Below are positions 52,907 to 63,116 of a stretch of DNA of 64,000 bases, piece by piece. Every line of letters starts with the position of its first letter. Position 1 is the first letter of the stretch. Below the pieces are notes generated by a model. That model did no database searches. It saw only the letters and a list, made by a program, of their open reading frames with translations, and was not told the origin of the DNA. The stretch is from positions 1-64,000 of the forward strand of contig NZ_JAAIJR010000009.1 in NCBI RefSeq assembly GCF_010915725.1, read 5' to 3'. The DNA is from Thiorhodococcus mannitoliphagus (GTDB taxonomy: Bacteria > Pseudomonadota > Gammaproteobacteria > Chromatiales > Chromatiaceae). Made by a program: the position numbers and the translations under genes.

Positions 52907-55777
52907 ATGACCGAGCAAAGCCGTTCTGATCTGCACCGTTCTGATCTGACTAACGACATCCACTGGCAGGCCTGGTGCGATTGGGCGTCCGCGGTGGGTG
53001 TCGCGATCCCCGCCTTGAGTGACTTCACCGCGGCGCGCGCCCGCGTTTGGGAGGCGAGCGAGTATGTCGCGATCTCGGTCGCACGCCATCCGGATGCGTT
53101 CGCGGAGCTGGTCGCGAGCGGCGATCTGGCGCGATCCTATGGCCCTGGCGAGCTGGCCGAGCGACTTCAGGGCGTGCTCGCAGAGGTGAGCGACGAGCCC
53201 GCGCTGCACAAGGCGCTGCGGCTGTTTCGCCGGCGCGAGATGGTGCGCATTATTTGGCGCGACATCGCGGGCACGGCGCCTTTGCCGGAGACCCTGGAGG
53301 ACCTCTCCGAGCTGGCCGATGTCTGTATTCGCCAAGCGCTGGATCTGCTCTACGACTGGACCTGTGCCGAGATCGGCACGCCGCGCGATGCTGAGGGCCG
53401 GCCGCAACGCTTGGTCGTGCTCGGCATGGGTAAGCTCGGTGCGCGCGAACTCAATCTCAGCTCGGACATCGACCTGATCTTTGCCTTCGCGCACTCTGGC
53501 GAGGTCGAGGGCGGGCCGCGTTCACTGAGCAACCAGCAGTTCTTCGTTCGCCTGGGACAGCGGCTCGTGCAAGCCTTGGCGAACAAGACGGTCGACGGCT
53601 TTGTCTTCCGGGTGGACACGCGCCTGCGGCCGTTCGGCGATGTTGGTCCCTTGGCCATGAGCTTTCAGGCGATGGAGGACTACTACCAGTCTCAGGCGCG
53701 GGAGTGGGAGCGTTACGCTATGATCAAGGCGCGCCCCGTCGCCGGCGCCGCGGAGGACGTGGCCTCTCTCATGGAGATGCTGCGGCCCTTCGTCTACCGC
53801 CGCTATCTCGACTTCGGTGCCTTCGAGTCGCTGCGCGATCTCAAGCAGATGATCGCTAAGGAACTCCACCGGCGCGGCATGGACGCCAACATCAAGCTGG
53901 GGCCAGGCGGTATCCGCGAGATCGAGTTCATCGGCCAGGCGTTTCAGCTGGTCCGGGGCGGACGGGATGCGGATCTCCAGGTTCGGCCGATTCGTGAGGT
54001 TTTGGCCTTGCTCGCCGAGCGGGCGCTGTTGCCCGGAGACGCGGTGACCAAGCTGGATGCCGCCTATTGTTTCTTGCGTCTGGTCGAGAATCGGCTGCAG
54101 GCCCATCGCGACAAGCAAACCCATCGGCTGCCAGATGACGATCTCGGTCGTCTGCGCCTGGCCAGGTCCATGGGCTTTGCGGATTGGACGAGCTTCAGCG
54201 CCATTCTGAAAGCGCATCGGCGGTTGGTTCAAGCGCAGTTCGATGAGGTCTTTGCGGCACCGGCCGCCGAGAGCGATCCCTGTGAGACGGGGCTCAGCGC
54301 CGTCTGGCAGGGCGGGCACTCCGCAGACTACGATTTCAGCAAGCTGGAAGAGGCGGGCTTCGAGGATCCCTCGGCGGTGCGGACGCGCATCGAGCAGTTC
54401 CGCGATGGCACCGCGCGCAAGGGCCTCAGCAGTCGCGGCAGCGAGCGGCTGGCGCAGCTCATGCCTCAAGTGCTGCGTATCGTCGCCGGCAGCGACCACC
54501 CCGACCTTGCGCTGGAGCGTGTTCTGCGCGTCTTGGAGGCGGTCGCTCGACGGACCGCTTATCTGGCGATGCTCATTGAGCACCCGGTGATCCTGTCTCA
54601 TCTCGCGCGTCTGGCAAGTATGAGTCCCTGGTTCACGGACCACATCGGTCGGCATCCCTTACTGCTCGACGAGATGATCGACCCACGGCGGCTCTACGCG
54701 CCATTGCGGCGCGAGGACCTGGAAGGCGAACTCGATGCGCTGCTGGCCTACGTGGATGCTGAAGATCTCGAGCAGCAGATGGAGCGGCTTCACCAGTTCG
54801 CTCAGGGGAACATGCTGCGGGTGGCCGCGGCGGATCTGACCGAGGTCATTCCGCTCATGGTGGTCAGCGATTACCTGACCGAGATCGCGGAGGTTGCCGT
54901 TGGTCGGGTGCTACGGCTGGCCTTCGATCACTTTGTCGCACGTCATGGCCGTCCGACCTCGATCACGGGCGAGGACACGGGGTTTCTGGTTTTGGGTTAC
55001 GGCAAGCTTGGCGGGATCGAGCTGGGCTATGGCTCAGACCTGGATCTGGTCTTCCTGCATGGCACTGAATCCATTACAGCCATGACCGAGGGGCCGAAGG
55101 ACATCAGCAACGAGCAGTTCTACGCGCGTCTCGGCCAACGCATTATCCATATGATGACGACCCAGACGGCCTCCGGCACGCTCTATGAGGTCGACATGCG
55201 GCTGCGTCCAGACGGCAACAAGGGCATGCTGGTGCGCTCGCTGCGCTCCTTTGCGGCCTATCAAGAGACCGACGCCTGGACCTGGGAGCATCAGGCCTTG
55301 GTGAGGGCTCGGCCGGTTGCGGGCGATGCTGCGCTGTTCGCGCCTTTTGCCGAGATCCGCCGGCAGGTGCTCTGTCGCGAGCGCGATCCGCAGCAGCTGC
55401 GCACCCAAGTGCGCGAGATGCGGCGCAAGATGCGTGACAGCCTGGACAAGACCCGCGACGGTCGCTTCGACCTCAAGCAGGGCGCCGGCGGTATTGCGGA
55501 CATCGAGTTTATGGTTCAATACGCTGTCTTGCGCTGGGCGGCCGCACACCCTGAACTGACCGATTGGACGGACAATGTGCGACTGCTCGAGACGCTGGCG
55601 CGGCTCGATCTGCTGCCTGGCAAGGCCGCCGATGACCTCACTGAGGCCTACAAGGCTCTGCGTGCTGCCTATCATCGCAGCGCGCTGCAGGAGCAGCCGA
55701 AGACCATCCCCGTCGACCAGTTGGCTCCGGAGCGCGAGCGCGTGCAGTCATTGTGGCGCACCTTGATGGAAGATTGA
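52907..55777 (+). CDS. glnE: Bifunctional glutamine synthetase adenylyltransferase/adenylyl-removing enzyme GlnE
   Basis: A 956-residue enzyme of full length. Two nucleotidyltransferase domains are seen: VVLGMGKLGARELNLSSDIDLIF near residue 170 (adenylyl-removing) and LGYGKLGGIELGYGSDLDLVF near 690 (adenylyl-transferring); both carry the GxLGGxxL..SDxDLxF pattern. It adds or removes AMP on glutamine synthetase in response to PII, matching ammonium assimilation to supply. Next to ilvE in the same direction, as in other gammaproteobacteria. Confidence 0.97.
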   Translation: MTEQSRSDLHRSDLTNDIHWQAWCDWASAVGVAIPALSDFTAARARVWEASEYVAISVARHPDAFAELVASGDLARSYGPGELAERLQGVLAEVSDEPALHKALRLFRRREMVRIIWRDIAGTAPLPETLEDLSELADVCIRQALDLLYDWTCAEIGTPRDAEGRPQRLVVLGMGKLGARELNLSSDIDLIFAFAHSGEVEGGPRSLSNQQFFVRLGQRLVQALANKTVDGFVFRVDTRLRPFGDVGPLAMSFQAMEDYYQSQAREWERYAMIKARPVAGAAEDVASLMEMLRPFVYRRYLDFGAFESLRDLKQMIAKELHRRGMDANIKLGPGGIREIEFIGQAFQLVRGGRDADLQVRPIREVLALLAERALLPGDAVTKLDAAYCFLRLVENRLQAHRDKQTHRLPDDDLGRLRLARSMGFADWTSFSAILKAHRRLVQAQFDEVFAAPAAESDPCETGLSAVWQGGHSADYDFSKLEEAGFEDPSAVRTRIEQFRDGTARKGLSSRGSERLAQLMPQVLRIVAGSDHPDLALERVLRVLEAVARRTAYLAMLIEHPVILSHLARLASMSPWFTDHIGRHPLLLDEMIDPRRLYAPLRREDLEGELDALLAYVDAEDLEQQMERLHQFAQGNMLRVAAADLTEVIPLMVVSDYLTEIAEVAVGRVLRLAFDHFVARHGRPTSITGEDTGFLVLGYGKLGGIELGYGSDLDLVFLHGTESITAMTEGPKDISNEQFYARLGQRIIHMMTTQTASGTLYEVDMRLRPDGNKGMLVRSLRSFAAYQETDAWTWEHQALVRARPVAGDAALFAPFAEIRRQVLCRERDPQQLRTQVREMRRKMRDSLDKTRDGRFDLKQGAGGIADIEFMVQYAVLRWAAAHPELTDWTDNVRLLETLARLDLLPGKAADDLTEAYKALRAAYHRSALQEQPKTIPVDQLAPERERVQSLWRTLMED

Positions 55778-55883
55778 TGGCGTCCCCTTGGGGGGGCGGT
55801 GCAATCAGCGGCCCTGACCGGTGTGCGGCAATTTCAGATTCTATTCGGGATTGGGCACTGCCCGACCTTTGCGGAGTTGAAAC

Positions 55884-56807
55884 ATGGCGACGATGGCAGA
55901 CCGTGATGGCCTCATTTGGCTGGACGGCGAGATGGTGCCTTGGCGTGAGGCCAAGATGCACGTTCTGACGCATACCCTGCACTATGGCATGGGTGTCTTC
56001 GAGGGGGTCAGGGCCTACCAGACCCACAAGGGTGCCGCCATTTTTCGCCTTGAGGAGCACACCGACCGCCTCTTCAACTCGGCGCATATCCTTGGGATGC
56101 GGATCCCCTGGGATCGCGAGACGCTGAATCAGGTTCAGCGCGACGTCGTGCGCGAGAACAAGCTGGAGTCCGCCTACCTTCGTCCCATGTGCTTCTACGG
56201 GCCTGAGGGCATGGGGCTGCGCGCGGATAACCTGGATGTCCACTGCATGGTGGCGGCTTGGTCCTGGGGCGCCTATCTCGGCGAGGACAACATGCGTAAC
56301 GGTATCCGCATCAAGGTCTCGTCCTTCACCAGGCACCACGTCAACATCACCATGTGCCGGGCGAAGGCCAACGGCAACTATATGAACTCCATGATGGCGC
56401 TTCAGGAGGCCCTGCGCGACGGCTATGACGAGGCGCTGCTGCTGGATGCATCCGGTTACGTGATGGAGGGTAGCGGCGAGAATGTCTTCATCGTGCGCGA
56501 TGGCGTGCTCTACACGCCGGATCTGACCTCCGCGCTCGACGGTATCACCCGTCGCACCGTCATGACCCTGTGCGACGAGATCGGTCTCCAGGTGGTGGAG
56601 AAGCGCATCACCCGCGACGAGGTCTATATCGCCGACGAGGCCTTCTTCACCGGGACTGCCGCCGAGGTCACGCCGATCCGCGAGGTCGATGGGCGTGCGA
56701 TCGGCGCTGGAACGCGGGGTCCCATTACCGAGCGGCTGCAAAGCCTCTACTTCGATCAGGTCCACGGCCGTCGCGACCAGCATCCGGAGTGGCTCAGCCT
56801 GGTCTGA
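55884..56807 (+). CDS. ilvE: Branched-chain amino-acid aminotransferase IlvE
   Basis: A 307-residue class IV aminotransferase. TLHYGMGVFEGVRAY, the PLP lysine in CRAKANGNYMNS (Lys161), VMEGSGENVFIV and FFTGTAAEVTPI are diagnostic. It makes the last step of leucine, isoleucine and valine synthesis. 106 bases after glnE and followed by the zf-CHCC gene. Confidence 0.97.
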   Translation: MATMADRDGLIWLDGEMVPWREAKMHVLTHTLHYGMGVFEGVRAYQTHKGAAIFRLEEHTDRLFNSAHILGMRIPWDRETLNQVQRDVVRENKLESAYLRPMCFYGPEGMGLRADNLDVHCMVAAWSWGAYLGEDNMRNGIRIKVSSFTRHHVNITMCRAKANGNYMNSMMALQEALRDGYDEALLLDASGYVMEGSGENVFIVRDGVLYTPDLTSALDGITRRTVMTLCDEIGLQVVEKRITRDEVYIADEAFFTGTAAEVTPIREVDGRAIGAGTRGPITERLQSLYFDQVHGRRDQHPEWLSLV

Positions 56808-56865
56808 GGCTCAGGTTCCGCCTGTTCTTGATGTGATTAAGATTGTGGAGTAGGGAGGAGTCAAA

Positions 56866-57060
56866 ATGTCAGAGGCAGCCGCCACTCAGACCCAAGAGGC
56901 ACCGATTCAGGTTAGTCGTAAAGACCTGCCGCTGTCGTGCCCGATGCCCGGAGCCACCCTCTGGAGCATGCATCCGCGTGTCTATCTGCCGATCGAGGAC
57001 GAGCCAAACAAGGAAGCGACCTGTCCATACTGCGGCGCGCGCTATGTCCTGACGGACTGA
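56866..57060 (+). CDS. Zinc-finger (zf-CHCC) protein
   Basis: A 64-residue protein from ATG 56866 with AGGGAGGAG just before it. The zinc ligands are C25, H36, C53 and C56 (LSCPMPG, SMHPRVYLPIE, CPYCGARY). The family resembles the NDUFS6-like accessory subunit fold and is common beside ilvE in proteobacteria. Its role is not known. It ends the glnE–ilvE run before a hairpin terminator. Confidence 0.92.
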   Translation: MSEAAATQTQEAPIQVSRKDLPLSCPMPGATLWSMHPRVYLPIEDEPNKEATCPYCGARYVLTD

Positions 57061-57102
57061 GCACGACTGGAGCGGCCAGCCTCCGGTCCTCATCATTCCA
57101 AT

Positions 57103-57133
57103 CTCAGGCGCGCTCGGCGCGCCTGAGTCTTTC
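57103..57133 (+). terminator. Terminator-like hairpin after the zf-CHCC gene
   Basis: CTCAGGCGCGC (57103-57113) and its exact complement (57117-57127) form an 11-bp stem with a TCG loop, followed by TCTTTCC. It lies between the zf-CHCC gene and the convergent MBL gene. Confidence 0.7.
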
Positions 57134-57191
57134 CGAACAGGCATTCCTCCCTGCGTCCCCTAAACCGGCTGACGCGGAAGCAGTGCTGGTT

Positions 57192-58160
57192 TCAGCCCGC
57201 AGCGCGCTTCTCTCGGCGTTTCAGCCAGACTTCTAGACCCTGCGCATTCAGCTCGGTATCGACCGCGAGCAGCTCCTGGATATGCCTGTCCTCGAGGTCC
57301 ACACCCTGTGCTTGCGCGCTCGCGATCAGATGACTGGTGACGGCTGCCTTTAGCCGCGCCTGGCGCTGGTCGTCTGCCTTCCCTTCCTCGGCCAAGGCGA
57401 TTTCGGCGAGGTCTGCGATGCTCTTGCGCAGGCCGTCGATCAGCTCTGCCGGACGATCCACGCGGCCATAGTGCGTTAGATACATCGCCTCCGGCTCATA
57501 GCTCATGAGCTTGTCCAGACTGCCTTGCCAAGACTCTGGGTCAAAGGCAACGGGCGTCGTTGGCGCGAACAGCCAAGGGCCTTTCGGGGTGTCGAATTCG
57601 CGGTAGGCGATGCCGAAGGTGTCGCCGGTAAAGAAGCCCTTGGTCTGCGCATCGAAGATGCAGCCGTGGTGGTTGGCGTGCCCGGGGGTGTCGAGGAATG
57701 TCAGAACACGGCCGTTGAGGTCGAAGGTCTGGCCATCTTGCGCGATGATCACGCGTTCCTCCGGCACTGGCAGCAACTCTCCGAAGTCCTTGGCGAAGCC
57801 CTCTTCGCCATAGACGGCCGTGGCACCGGCGATGAGCTTGCTGGGATCGATCATGTGAAGCGCGCCCTTGGGATGGATCACGAGACGCGCGGTCTGGCAG
57901 GCTTGCATCAGATTGCCCGAGCCGCCGGCATGGTCGAGGTGGACGTGTGTTGGTATGACGAAGTCGACGTGCGCCGGGGTTAGGCCGAGTGCCTCGATGA
58001 CGCCGAGCAGACTTGGAAAGGTATTGGCTGTCCCGGTGTCGACGAAGGTGAGTCGGTCGCCGGAGCGCACGAGATAGCAAGCGGCGAGGCCATGGCGGTA
58101 GAGGCCAGTCTCAATACAGAAGATGCCGTCGGCGATCTCCTTGAAGGGGGCGTGGGACAT
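57192..58160 (-). CDS. Metallo-beta-lactamase-fold hydrolase
   Basis: A 322-residue protein. The metal motif is THVHLDHAGG (HxHxDH), with later metal ligands in DTPGHANHHG, FTGDTFG and the terminal LTHYG. There is no signal peptide, so it acts in the cytoplasm. The C-terminal 90 residues are helical and may help dimerise. The layout resembles glyoxalase-II-like and lactonase-like MBL proteins; the substrate is not evident. Confidence 0.88.
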   Translation of the reverse strand: MSHAPFKEIADGIFCIETGLYRHGLAACYLVRSGDRLTFVDTGTANTFPSLLGVIEALGLTPAHVDFVIPTHVHLDHAGGSGNLMQACQTARLVIHPKGALHMIDPSKLIAGATAVYGEEGFAKDFGELLPVPEERVIIAQDGQTFDLNGRVLTFLDTPGHANHHGCIFDAQTKGFFTGDTFGIAYREFDTPKGPWLFAPTTPVAFDPESWQGSLDKLMSYEPEAMYLTHYGRVDRPAELIDGLRKSIADLAEIALAEEGKADDQRQARLKAAVTSHLIASAQAQGVDLEDRHIQELLAVDTELNAQGLEVWLKRREKRAAG

Positions 58161-58696
58161 GCTGTGGGACTCCAGGCAGTGTGCAGGGCCGCTGCGAGCG
58201 ATTGAGCTTAGGCAGAGATGCCTGTCCCTGATCGTTTCGACTTGCGGGGCGAATCGGCGCCGCGCGTTGCATTGGCTGCTGCGTCTTCGAAAGAAGAGGC
58301 GAAGTCTAAACGATGGGCGTCCTTTCCGCAGGCGGCGGATGGGAGTGCTGTGCGAGTTTCCTCGGGGGAGCGCGTGCTTGGTCTGTTCAATGGCGCCATA
58401 AAAAATTTACATAATAAAGATTTACAAAAATCCTTGTTTCTCTTGCGTGGGCATCGAAAGTAAGCGAAGGTTGAAAGTTCGTGTGGCGGTGATCAAGCCT
58501 CTCTTGTTGTCTGCCGCATCACTTTTCTTGCGTCCTGATCCGCCGATAATGGCGCCCTCGGTGTCTCAATCACCCTCGGCTCGATAAGAAACTAAGGACA
58601 GGACCTTGGCATCCTTGGCTCGCTCGATTGGCTTGGGTGCTGTTTGCTCGCTTGTAGCTCGGTTCAAAATAAAAGCATTCTTAGGAGGATTTCGCG
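58161..58696. other. Intergenic region with an AT-rich segment
   Basis: No gene is supported. A very AT-rich stretch at about 58397-58440 (ATAAAAAATTTACATAATAAAG) stands out from the GC-rich surroundings and could be a promoter or protein-binding region. TAGGAGGA at 58681-58688 is the ribosome site of the following gene. Confidence 0.45.
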
Positions 58697-59485
58697 ATGC
58701 AGCAGACTGCAACTGCCGGCCATATGGGGCCGGCGCAGGCTTTGCCTGTCGGTACCATTCAACTTGAGCATCCCTGGTCTTGGCTCCGTAAGGGTTGGGG
58801 TGACATCGTGGCAGCGCCGGGATACAGCTTGACCTACGGTTTTGGGATCGCCTTGCTGAGCGTCACCATGACGACCTTGATGATCCTGGGGAAGATGACC
58901 TTCATTATCCCTTTCTTGATCGCCGGCTTCTTTCTGATGGCGCCCTTGATGGCGATCGGGCTTTATCAAATGAGCGCGCATCTCGAGCGTGGAGAATCTC
59001 TGCAGCGCTGCCAGGCGCTAGAGGCATTCAAGCGCAATCAAGGGCAGCTCGGCATCGTTACTGGCATTCTGTTCGTCGTGCTGCAGGCGTGGTTGCTGAC
59101 TTCGGTCGTGCTCGTTGTTCTCTTGTTCAATGACCCCTTCCCGACCTTCGAGCGATTCGTGCCGGTCGTCTTCTTGTCCGGGGAACACAACTTGGTGCTG
59201 CTCGCCTTGACCTTGGTCGGCGCGGCCTTCGCGGCCTTGGTCTTCTGTATGAGCGCCATTACCGTGCCTTTGCTCATGGATCGGCATGTGGACGCCCTGA
59301 CCGCGATGCGCACGAGCATGCAGGCGGTCGTCAGCAACGTTCGCCCCATGGCGCTTTGGGCCGGGCTCATCGTGCTCATCGTCGGCGCCGGGATGGTGAC
59401 TTTTTACCTTGGCCTCTTCCTGGCAATCCCCTTGGTCGGTCATGCGAGCTGGCATGCCTACCGTGATCTGGTCCCGCGCCCCTAG
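58697..59485 (+). CDS. DUF2189 integral membrane protein
   Basis: A 262-residue inner-membrane protein. The soluble start LEHPWSWLRKGWGDI is the DUF2189 signature, and about six hydrophobic segments follow (including LTYGFGIALLSVTMTTLMIL, PFLIAGFFLMAPLMAIGLY and LWAGLIVLIVGAGMVTFYLG). Many purple bacteria and relatives carry it in several copies; function unknown, with some members linked to cytochrome c oxidase assembly in annotation only. Strong ribosome site TAGGAGGA before ATG 58697. Confidence 0.88.
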   Translation: MQQTATAGHMGPAQALPVGTIQLEHPWSWLRKGWGDIVAAPGYSLTYGFGIALLSVTMTTLMILGKMTFIIPFLIAGFFLMAPLMAIGLYQMSAHLERGESLQRCQALEAFKRNQGQLGIVTGILFVVLQAWLLTSVVLVVLLFNDPFPTFERFVPVVFLSGEHNLVLLALTLVGAAFAALVFCMSAITVPLLMDRHVDALTAMRTSMQAVVSNVRPMALWAGLIVLIVGAGMVTFYLGLFLAIPLVGHASWHAYRDLVPRP

Positions 59486-59518
59486 GCGCGACGGCCTCGA
59501 TCATCCCTCGGTCTAACC

Positions 59519-59655
59519 GCACGGCCGGTGGGAGCGGCGCCCCGCCGCGATCGCGCGCCCTTCGCGACGGGGCGCCGCTCCCACGTCGTTTTGCCTCAAG
59601 GATGCAGGGTGCGGACTCAAGCGACTGGGCGGTCGGATGATCGACGCCGGCGCGA
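59519..59655 (+). repeat. Dispersed repeat family R1, copy 3 (complete)
   Basis: The most complete copy. GTGGGAGCGGCGCCCCG (59528-59544) and its exact complement (59568-59584) make a 17-bp stem, followed by the conserved tail ACGTCGTTTTGCCTCAAGGATG, GACTCAAGCGACTGG and GATGATCGACGCC. A separate 22-bp palindrome GTGTCGCCCTGGAGGGCGACAC lies at 59702-59723, just after the sulfotransferase stop. Confidence 0.85.
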
Positions 59656-59736
59656 CTGACCGTTCTTAGAAATCTGCCCCAGGAATCTGCCCCTTGGTTT
59701 TCGTGTCGCCCTGGAGGGCGACACCCATAGCTGGCG

Positions 59737-60456
59737 TCAGTCAGGCGGATCGAATCCGTAGCCCAACATCTCGATATCCCGTGCGAAATAGTCTGCCACC
59801 AGCTCTGCCGTCGCGTCCCTGTAGTAGCTTCGATAGTCCTTTTGGCGGTCTTTGGCCTGTCTGGCGTGCGGTAGTCCTGGAGGGGGGATGCCGATCTTCG
59901 TACAGATCTCCACGAAATCCGCGTGCAGCCGTTCGTAGCGCCCGATGTAGTCGACGACAATCTTCCCGCTCAAGTCGATGAGATAGTCCGTCTGGGGCGT
60001 GATGGAGGTGTCCACGTGGTATTGGTAGGGGCGCTCGGGGTCGAGCTTCCAGCGCAGGAAGTCCTCGAAGTTTTGGTGACCTCCCAGGTAGTGCGGGCGT
60101 TCGCGTCGAATGTGATGAAAGGAACTGACCTGCAAGTCCCAGGGATTGCGGACGAAGGCAAATTTGAACAGGGTGTCGAAATACTCTTTTGGCAACAGCT
60201 CTTTCGCGGCCACGACCTTGGCGTGCCGCGGCAGCTTGCTGGCGATGCGATGCCCGCTGAGGTGGCTGAGCCGACTGCACAGAAACATCGGGTAATACCA
60301 GGGGTCGCGCCAGCGCAGGCGCTCGAGTGCAGCACGCACGCTGGTCCCGCCGGTCTTGGCGATGTGGACGAAGAGAAAGCTGTACTTAGGAGAAAGCAGC
60401 ACTGGATGGAAACTCTGGAGTCTTGATAGAGACGGCATCCTTGCCGGATGCGGCAT
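59737..60456 (-). CDS. Sulfotransferase-family protein
   Basis: A 239-residue protein. LFVHIAKTGGTSVRAAL is the PAPS 5'-phosphosulfate loop (HIAKTGGTS) of the Sulfotransfer_2-type family, and FKFAFVRNPWDLQVSSF is the 3'-phosphate-binding RNPxxxxxS motif; both are intact. It likely moves sulfate to a surface carbohydrate. ATG 60456 or ATG 60438 may be the start; neither has a clear ribosome site. It follows xerC on the same strand but is probably not functionally tied to it. Confidence 0.85.
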   Translation of the reverse strand: MPHPARMPSLSRLQSFHPVLLSPKYSFLFVHIAKTGGTSVRAALERLRWRDPWYYPMFLCSRLSHLSGHRIASKLPRHAKVVAAKELLPKEYFDTLFKFAFVRNPWDLQVSSFHHIRRERPHYLGGHQNFEDFLRWKLDPERPYQYHVDTSITPQTDYLIDLSGKIVVDYIGRYERLHADFVEICTKIGIPPPGLPHARQAKDRQKDYRSYYRDATAELVADYFARDIEMLGYGFDPPD

Positions 60457-60542
60457 TGATTCGGGACGACATGGATGGGTGGCGGGAGTCTAGTGGGTCG
60501 CTGGCCTTGGATTATCCGAGGAGCGCCTTCAACGCCGTCCAT

Positions 60543-61520
60543 TTATCTCTGTTCATCACTCTTGCTTTCTGCGTCACTTGTCTCTTTGGTCTGGCTTTCA
60601 GAAGTCTTGTTGCGCTTGCTTTGCTTCCTGGCCCTTGGATGCGCCTGGTCATAGACCTGCGCCAGGTGCTGAAAGTCGAGATGGGTATAAATCTGGGTGG
60701 TGCCGATATCGGCATGGCCGAGCAGCTCTTGCACGGCTCTTAGGTCGCCGGATGACTCCAGCAGGTGCGTGGCAAAGCTATGCCTGAGCTGGTGTGGGTG
60801 CAGCCCTTGCCCTGCTCCCTGCTGCTCGGCCCAGTGCGTCAAGCGCTGCTGGACCGTGCGCGGATGGATGCGGCGTCCCCGGCTGCTGACGAAGAGGGCT
60901 GGTTCGCCGATCGTCGCCAGGAGGCCGCGTACCTTTAGCCAGCGATCGATGGCTGCGCGTGCCTTGCGTCCGACCGGGACGCGACGGGTCTTGGCGCCCT
61001 TTCCGACGACTGAAAGTTCGCCGTCGGCCATGTCGATGTCGCCCAGGTTCACCGAGATGAGTTCGGCAAGCCGGAGCCCCGAGGAGTAGAAAAGTTCGAT
61101 CATGGCCGTGTCGCGGATGACGAGGGGATCGTCCTCCGTGCGCTCGAGCAAGGCGCACAACTGGTCTGCTTCCAGGGTCGCCGGAAGCTTGCGTGGGCTC
61201 TTGGGCGCGCGCACGCCGATGGCTGGATTCGCTGTCGCGCGGTCCTCGCGCAGCAGCCAGCGGTAATAGCTGCGTAGACTCGAAAGCTCGCGCTGGAGGG
61301 TCTTTCCGGAGGCGCCGTTGCGATGTCGCCAGGCGACATATTGGCGCACGGCTTGTTCATCGAGTCGGTCGAGCGATGCGCTGCCGTGTTCACTTCCCCA
61401 AGCAGCAACGCGCTCGAGGTCGCGACGGTAGTTCTTGGTCGTGTGATCCGAGAGTCTGCGCTCGTGAGCGAGATGCACGATGAAGGGCTCGATGAGACCC
61501 CTTGCATCCTGATCGCTCAT
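60543..61520 (-). CDS. xerC: Tyrosine recombinase XerC
   Basis: A 325-residue recombinase from ATG 61520. The catalytic residues are in place: R150 (SSGLRLAEL), K174 (VVGKGAK), H243/R246 (HPHQLRH), H269 (LLGHADI) and Tyr278 (TQIYTH). The N-terminal SAM-like core-binding domain is complete. After the usual end near 297 a 28-residue polar, lysine-rich tail ([19 protein letters not shown]) is added. With XerD it resolves chromosome dimers at dif. It follows DUF484 after 10 bases in the classical dapF–DUF484–xerC order. Confidence 0.95.
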   Translation of the reverse strand: MSDQDARGLIEPFIVHLAHERRLSDHTTKNYRRDLERVAAWGSEHGSASLDRLDEQAVRQYVAWRHRNGASGKTLQRELSSLRSYYRWLLREDRATANPAIGVRAPKSPRKLPATLEADQLCALLERTEDDPLVIRDTAMIELFYSSGLRLAELISVNLGDIDMADGELSVVGKGAKTRRVPVGRKARAAIDRWLKVRGLLATIGEPALFVSSRGRRIHPRTVQQRLTHWAEQQGAGQGLHPHQLRHSFATHLLESSGDLRAVQELLGHADIGTTQIYTHLDFQHLAQVYDQAHPRARKQSKRNKTSESQTKETSDAESKSDEQR

Positions 61521-61530
61521 GATGGGGTGA

Positions 61531-62238
61531 TCAGGACCGGCCGCAATGATCCAGCGGGATGTTCCTGAGCTTGTGGCTGACGATCTCGCCGAGTCGATCG
61601 AGAAAGTCCGTGCCCATATCCGGATGAAAACGCTCGGGGTCCTCGCTGCCGATCGCGAGGACGCCTGACTTGCCGTCGGCATTGATGGGCACCAAGGCTG
61701 CTGCTCTGACTCTGTTGATCTCCGTTGCGCCGAACAGCATCCGGGCCTTGGTCTCATCCAGAGGACCGCACAATGTGTGCTCCCGATCGATGAATTCGCG
61801 GAAGGCAGTGGTGAGCGGGTCTTCTTGTCCATCGGCCTTGGTGCCGAGCGGGAAAAGCTTGAGAGTGACCATCTCGGCGTTGAATTCGCGTAGCATGGCC
61901 TCGCGCAGCAGGGCGCAGAGGTGCTCCGAGTCGCTGACAGACATCAGGTGCAGGGTGAGATTGTGCAGACGGGCGGAGAGTTCTTCGTATTCGCGGGCGC
62001 GGGAGATCAAATGCGCCAGCCGGTTTCGCTCGGATTCCAGCTGTTTGCGCAAGACGCGGATCTGGTGCTCGATCAAAGAGACGGCGCCCTCTCCGACGAG
62101 ATGGGGTACCTGTATCGCGGCCAAGATGTCGGTGTTGTGCGCGAAGAAGTCTGGATGACTGATCAGATATTCTGCGACGCGCTTTTCGAGGTCTAGGTCC
62201 TCGATTGTGGCTTGCTGGGCCTGCGAACTGTTCACCAT
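61531..62238 (-). CDS. DUF484 (GAF-like) protein
   Basis: A 235-residue protein. [22 protein letters not shown] near the N-terminus and [33 protein letters not shown] near the C-terminus are the family's conserved ends, joined by a coiled-coil ([19 protein letters not shown]). The fold is GAF-like. It sits between dapF and xerC as in many gammaproteobacteria. Function unknown. Confidence 0.93.
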   Translation of the reverse strand: MVNSSQAQQATIEDLDLEKRVAEYLISHPDFFAHNTDILAAIQVPHLVGEGAVSLIEHQIRVLRKQLESERNRLAHLISRAREYEELSARLHNLTLHLMSVSDSEHLCALLREAMLREFNAEMVTLKLFPLGTKADGQEDPLTTAFREFIDREHTLCGPLDETKARMLFGATEINRVRAAALVPINADGKSGVLAIGSEDPERFHPDMGTDFLDRLGEIVSHKLRNIPLDHCGRS

Positions 62239-62245
62239 ACTCCCC

Positions 62246-63076
62246 TCATCGCTCGATCTCCCCCTCGAATACAGGTATTGCCGGACCCGTCATCCAGACG
62301 CTGTGGGCCGGGCCGCGCCACTCTATCATAAGATCGCCGCCGCGCAGGCTGACCCGAGTGCGCGTGGTCAGCTGTCCGCGCAACTGGCCGCTGACAACGG
62401 CCGCGCAGGCGCCGGTCCCGCAGGCGAGCGTCTCTCCCGCGCCTCGCTCATAGACCCGCAGCCGGACATGCTGAGGCGACAAGATCTGCATGAAGCCGAC
62501 GTTGACACGTTGCGGAAAGCGCGGATGCGATTCGAGCAGGGGGCCCAGCTCCGCGACTGGCGCGCTGTCCAGGTCGTCAATCATGAGCACGGCATGCGGG
62601 TTGCCCATGGAGACTGCGCCGATCAGGCATCGCTGGCCGTCGACAGTGATTTCATAAGTGTCGGCCTCTGAATCAGCAAGAAAGGGGATACGCTCGGGGC
62701 GCAGCTCGGGCCGGCCCATGTCGACGCGGACCTGCCCGTCCGCTTCCATGTAGAGCCGAATCTTGCCTGCGGCCGTGCCGACCGGGATCTCGTCCTTGTC
62801 CGTGAGTCCTTGGTCGCGCACGAATCGGGCGAAGCAGCGCGCGCCGTTGCCGCATTGCTCGACCTCGGATCCATCGGCGTTGAAGATGCGATAGTGGAAG
62901 TCCGTTTCGGGCAGTCGCGGCGGTTCGACGAGCAAGATCTGGTCGCAGCCGATCCCGAAGCGACGGTCGGCGTAGTGCCTTGCGGTCTCGGGCGTCAGCT
63001 CGACCTTTTGGCGAATGGCGTCGAAGACGACGAAATCGTTGCCGAGGCCCTGCATCTTGGTGAAGCGCAGCTTCAT
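62246..63076 (-). CDS. dapF: Diaminopimelate epimerase
   Basis: A 276-residue enzyme with the paired catalytic cysteines Cys75 (QCGNGAR) and Cys219 (ACGTGACA). [12 protein letters not shown] and MGNPHAV are conserved. It turns LL- into meso-diaminopimelate for lysine and peptidoglycan synthesis, and is 7 bases upstream of DUF484. It lies in the lysA–dapF run, so both last lysine steps are adjacent. Confidence 0.97.
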   Translation of the reverse strand: MKLRFTKMQGLGNDFVVFDAIRQKVELTPETARHYADRRFGIGCDQILLVEPPRLPETDFHYRIFNADGSEVEQCGNGARCFARFVRDQGLTDKDEIPVGTAAGKIRLYMEADGQVRVDMGRPELRPERIPFLADSEADTYEITVDGQRCLIGAVSMGNPHAVLMIDDLDSAPVAELGPLLESHPRFPQRVNVGFMQILSPQHVRLRVYERGAGETLACGTGACAAVVSGQLRGQLTTRTRVSLRGGDLMIEWRGPAHSVWMTGPAIPVFEGEIER

Positions 63077-63116
63077 CGGGGCGCACTTGGAGGTTGGGGG
63101 TGCTGCACGGTCGAGA

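Noticed and set aside
53522-54655. 377-residue minus-strand frame
   Set aside because: Antisense to glnE with no domain or ribosome site.
58218-58463. 81-residue plus-strand frame
   Set aside because: No ribosome site or family, and a competing frame on the other strand; left as intergenic.
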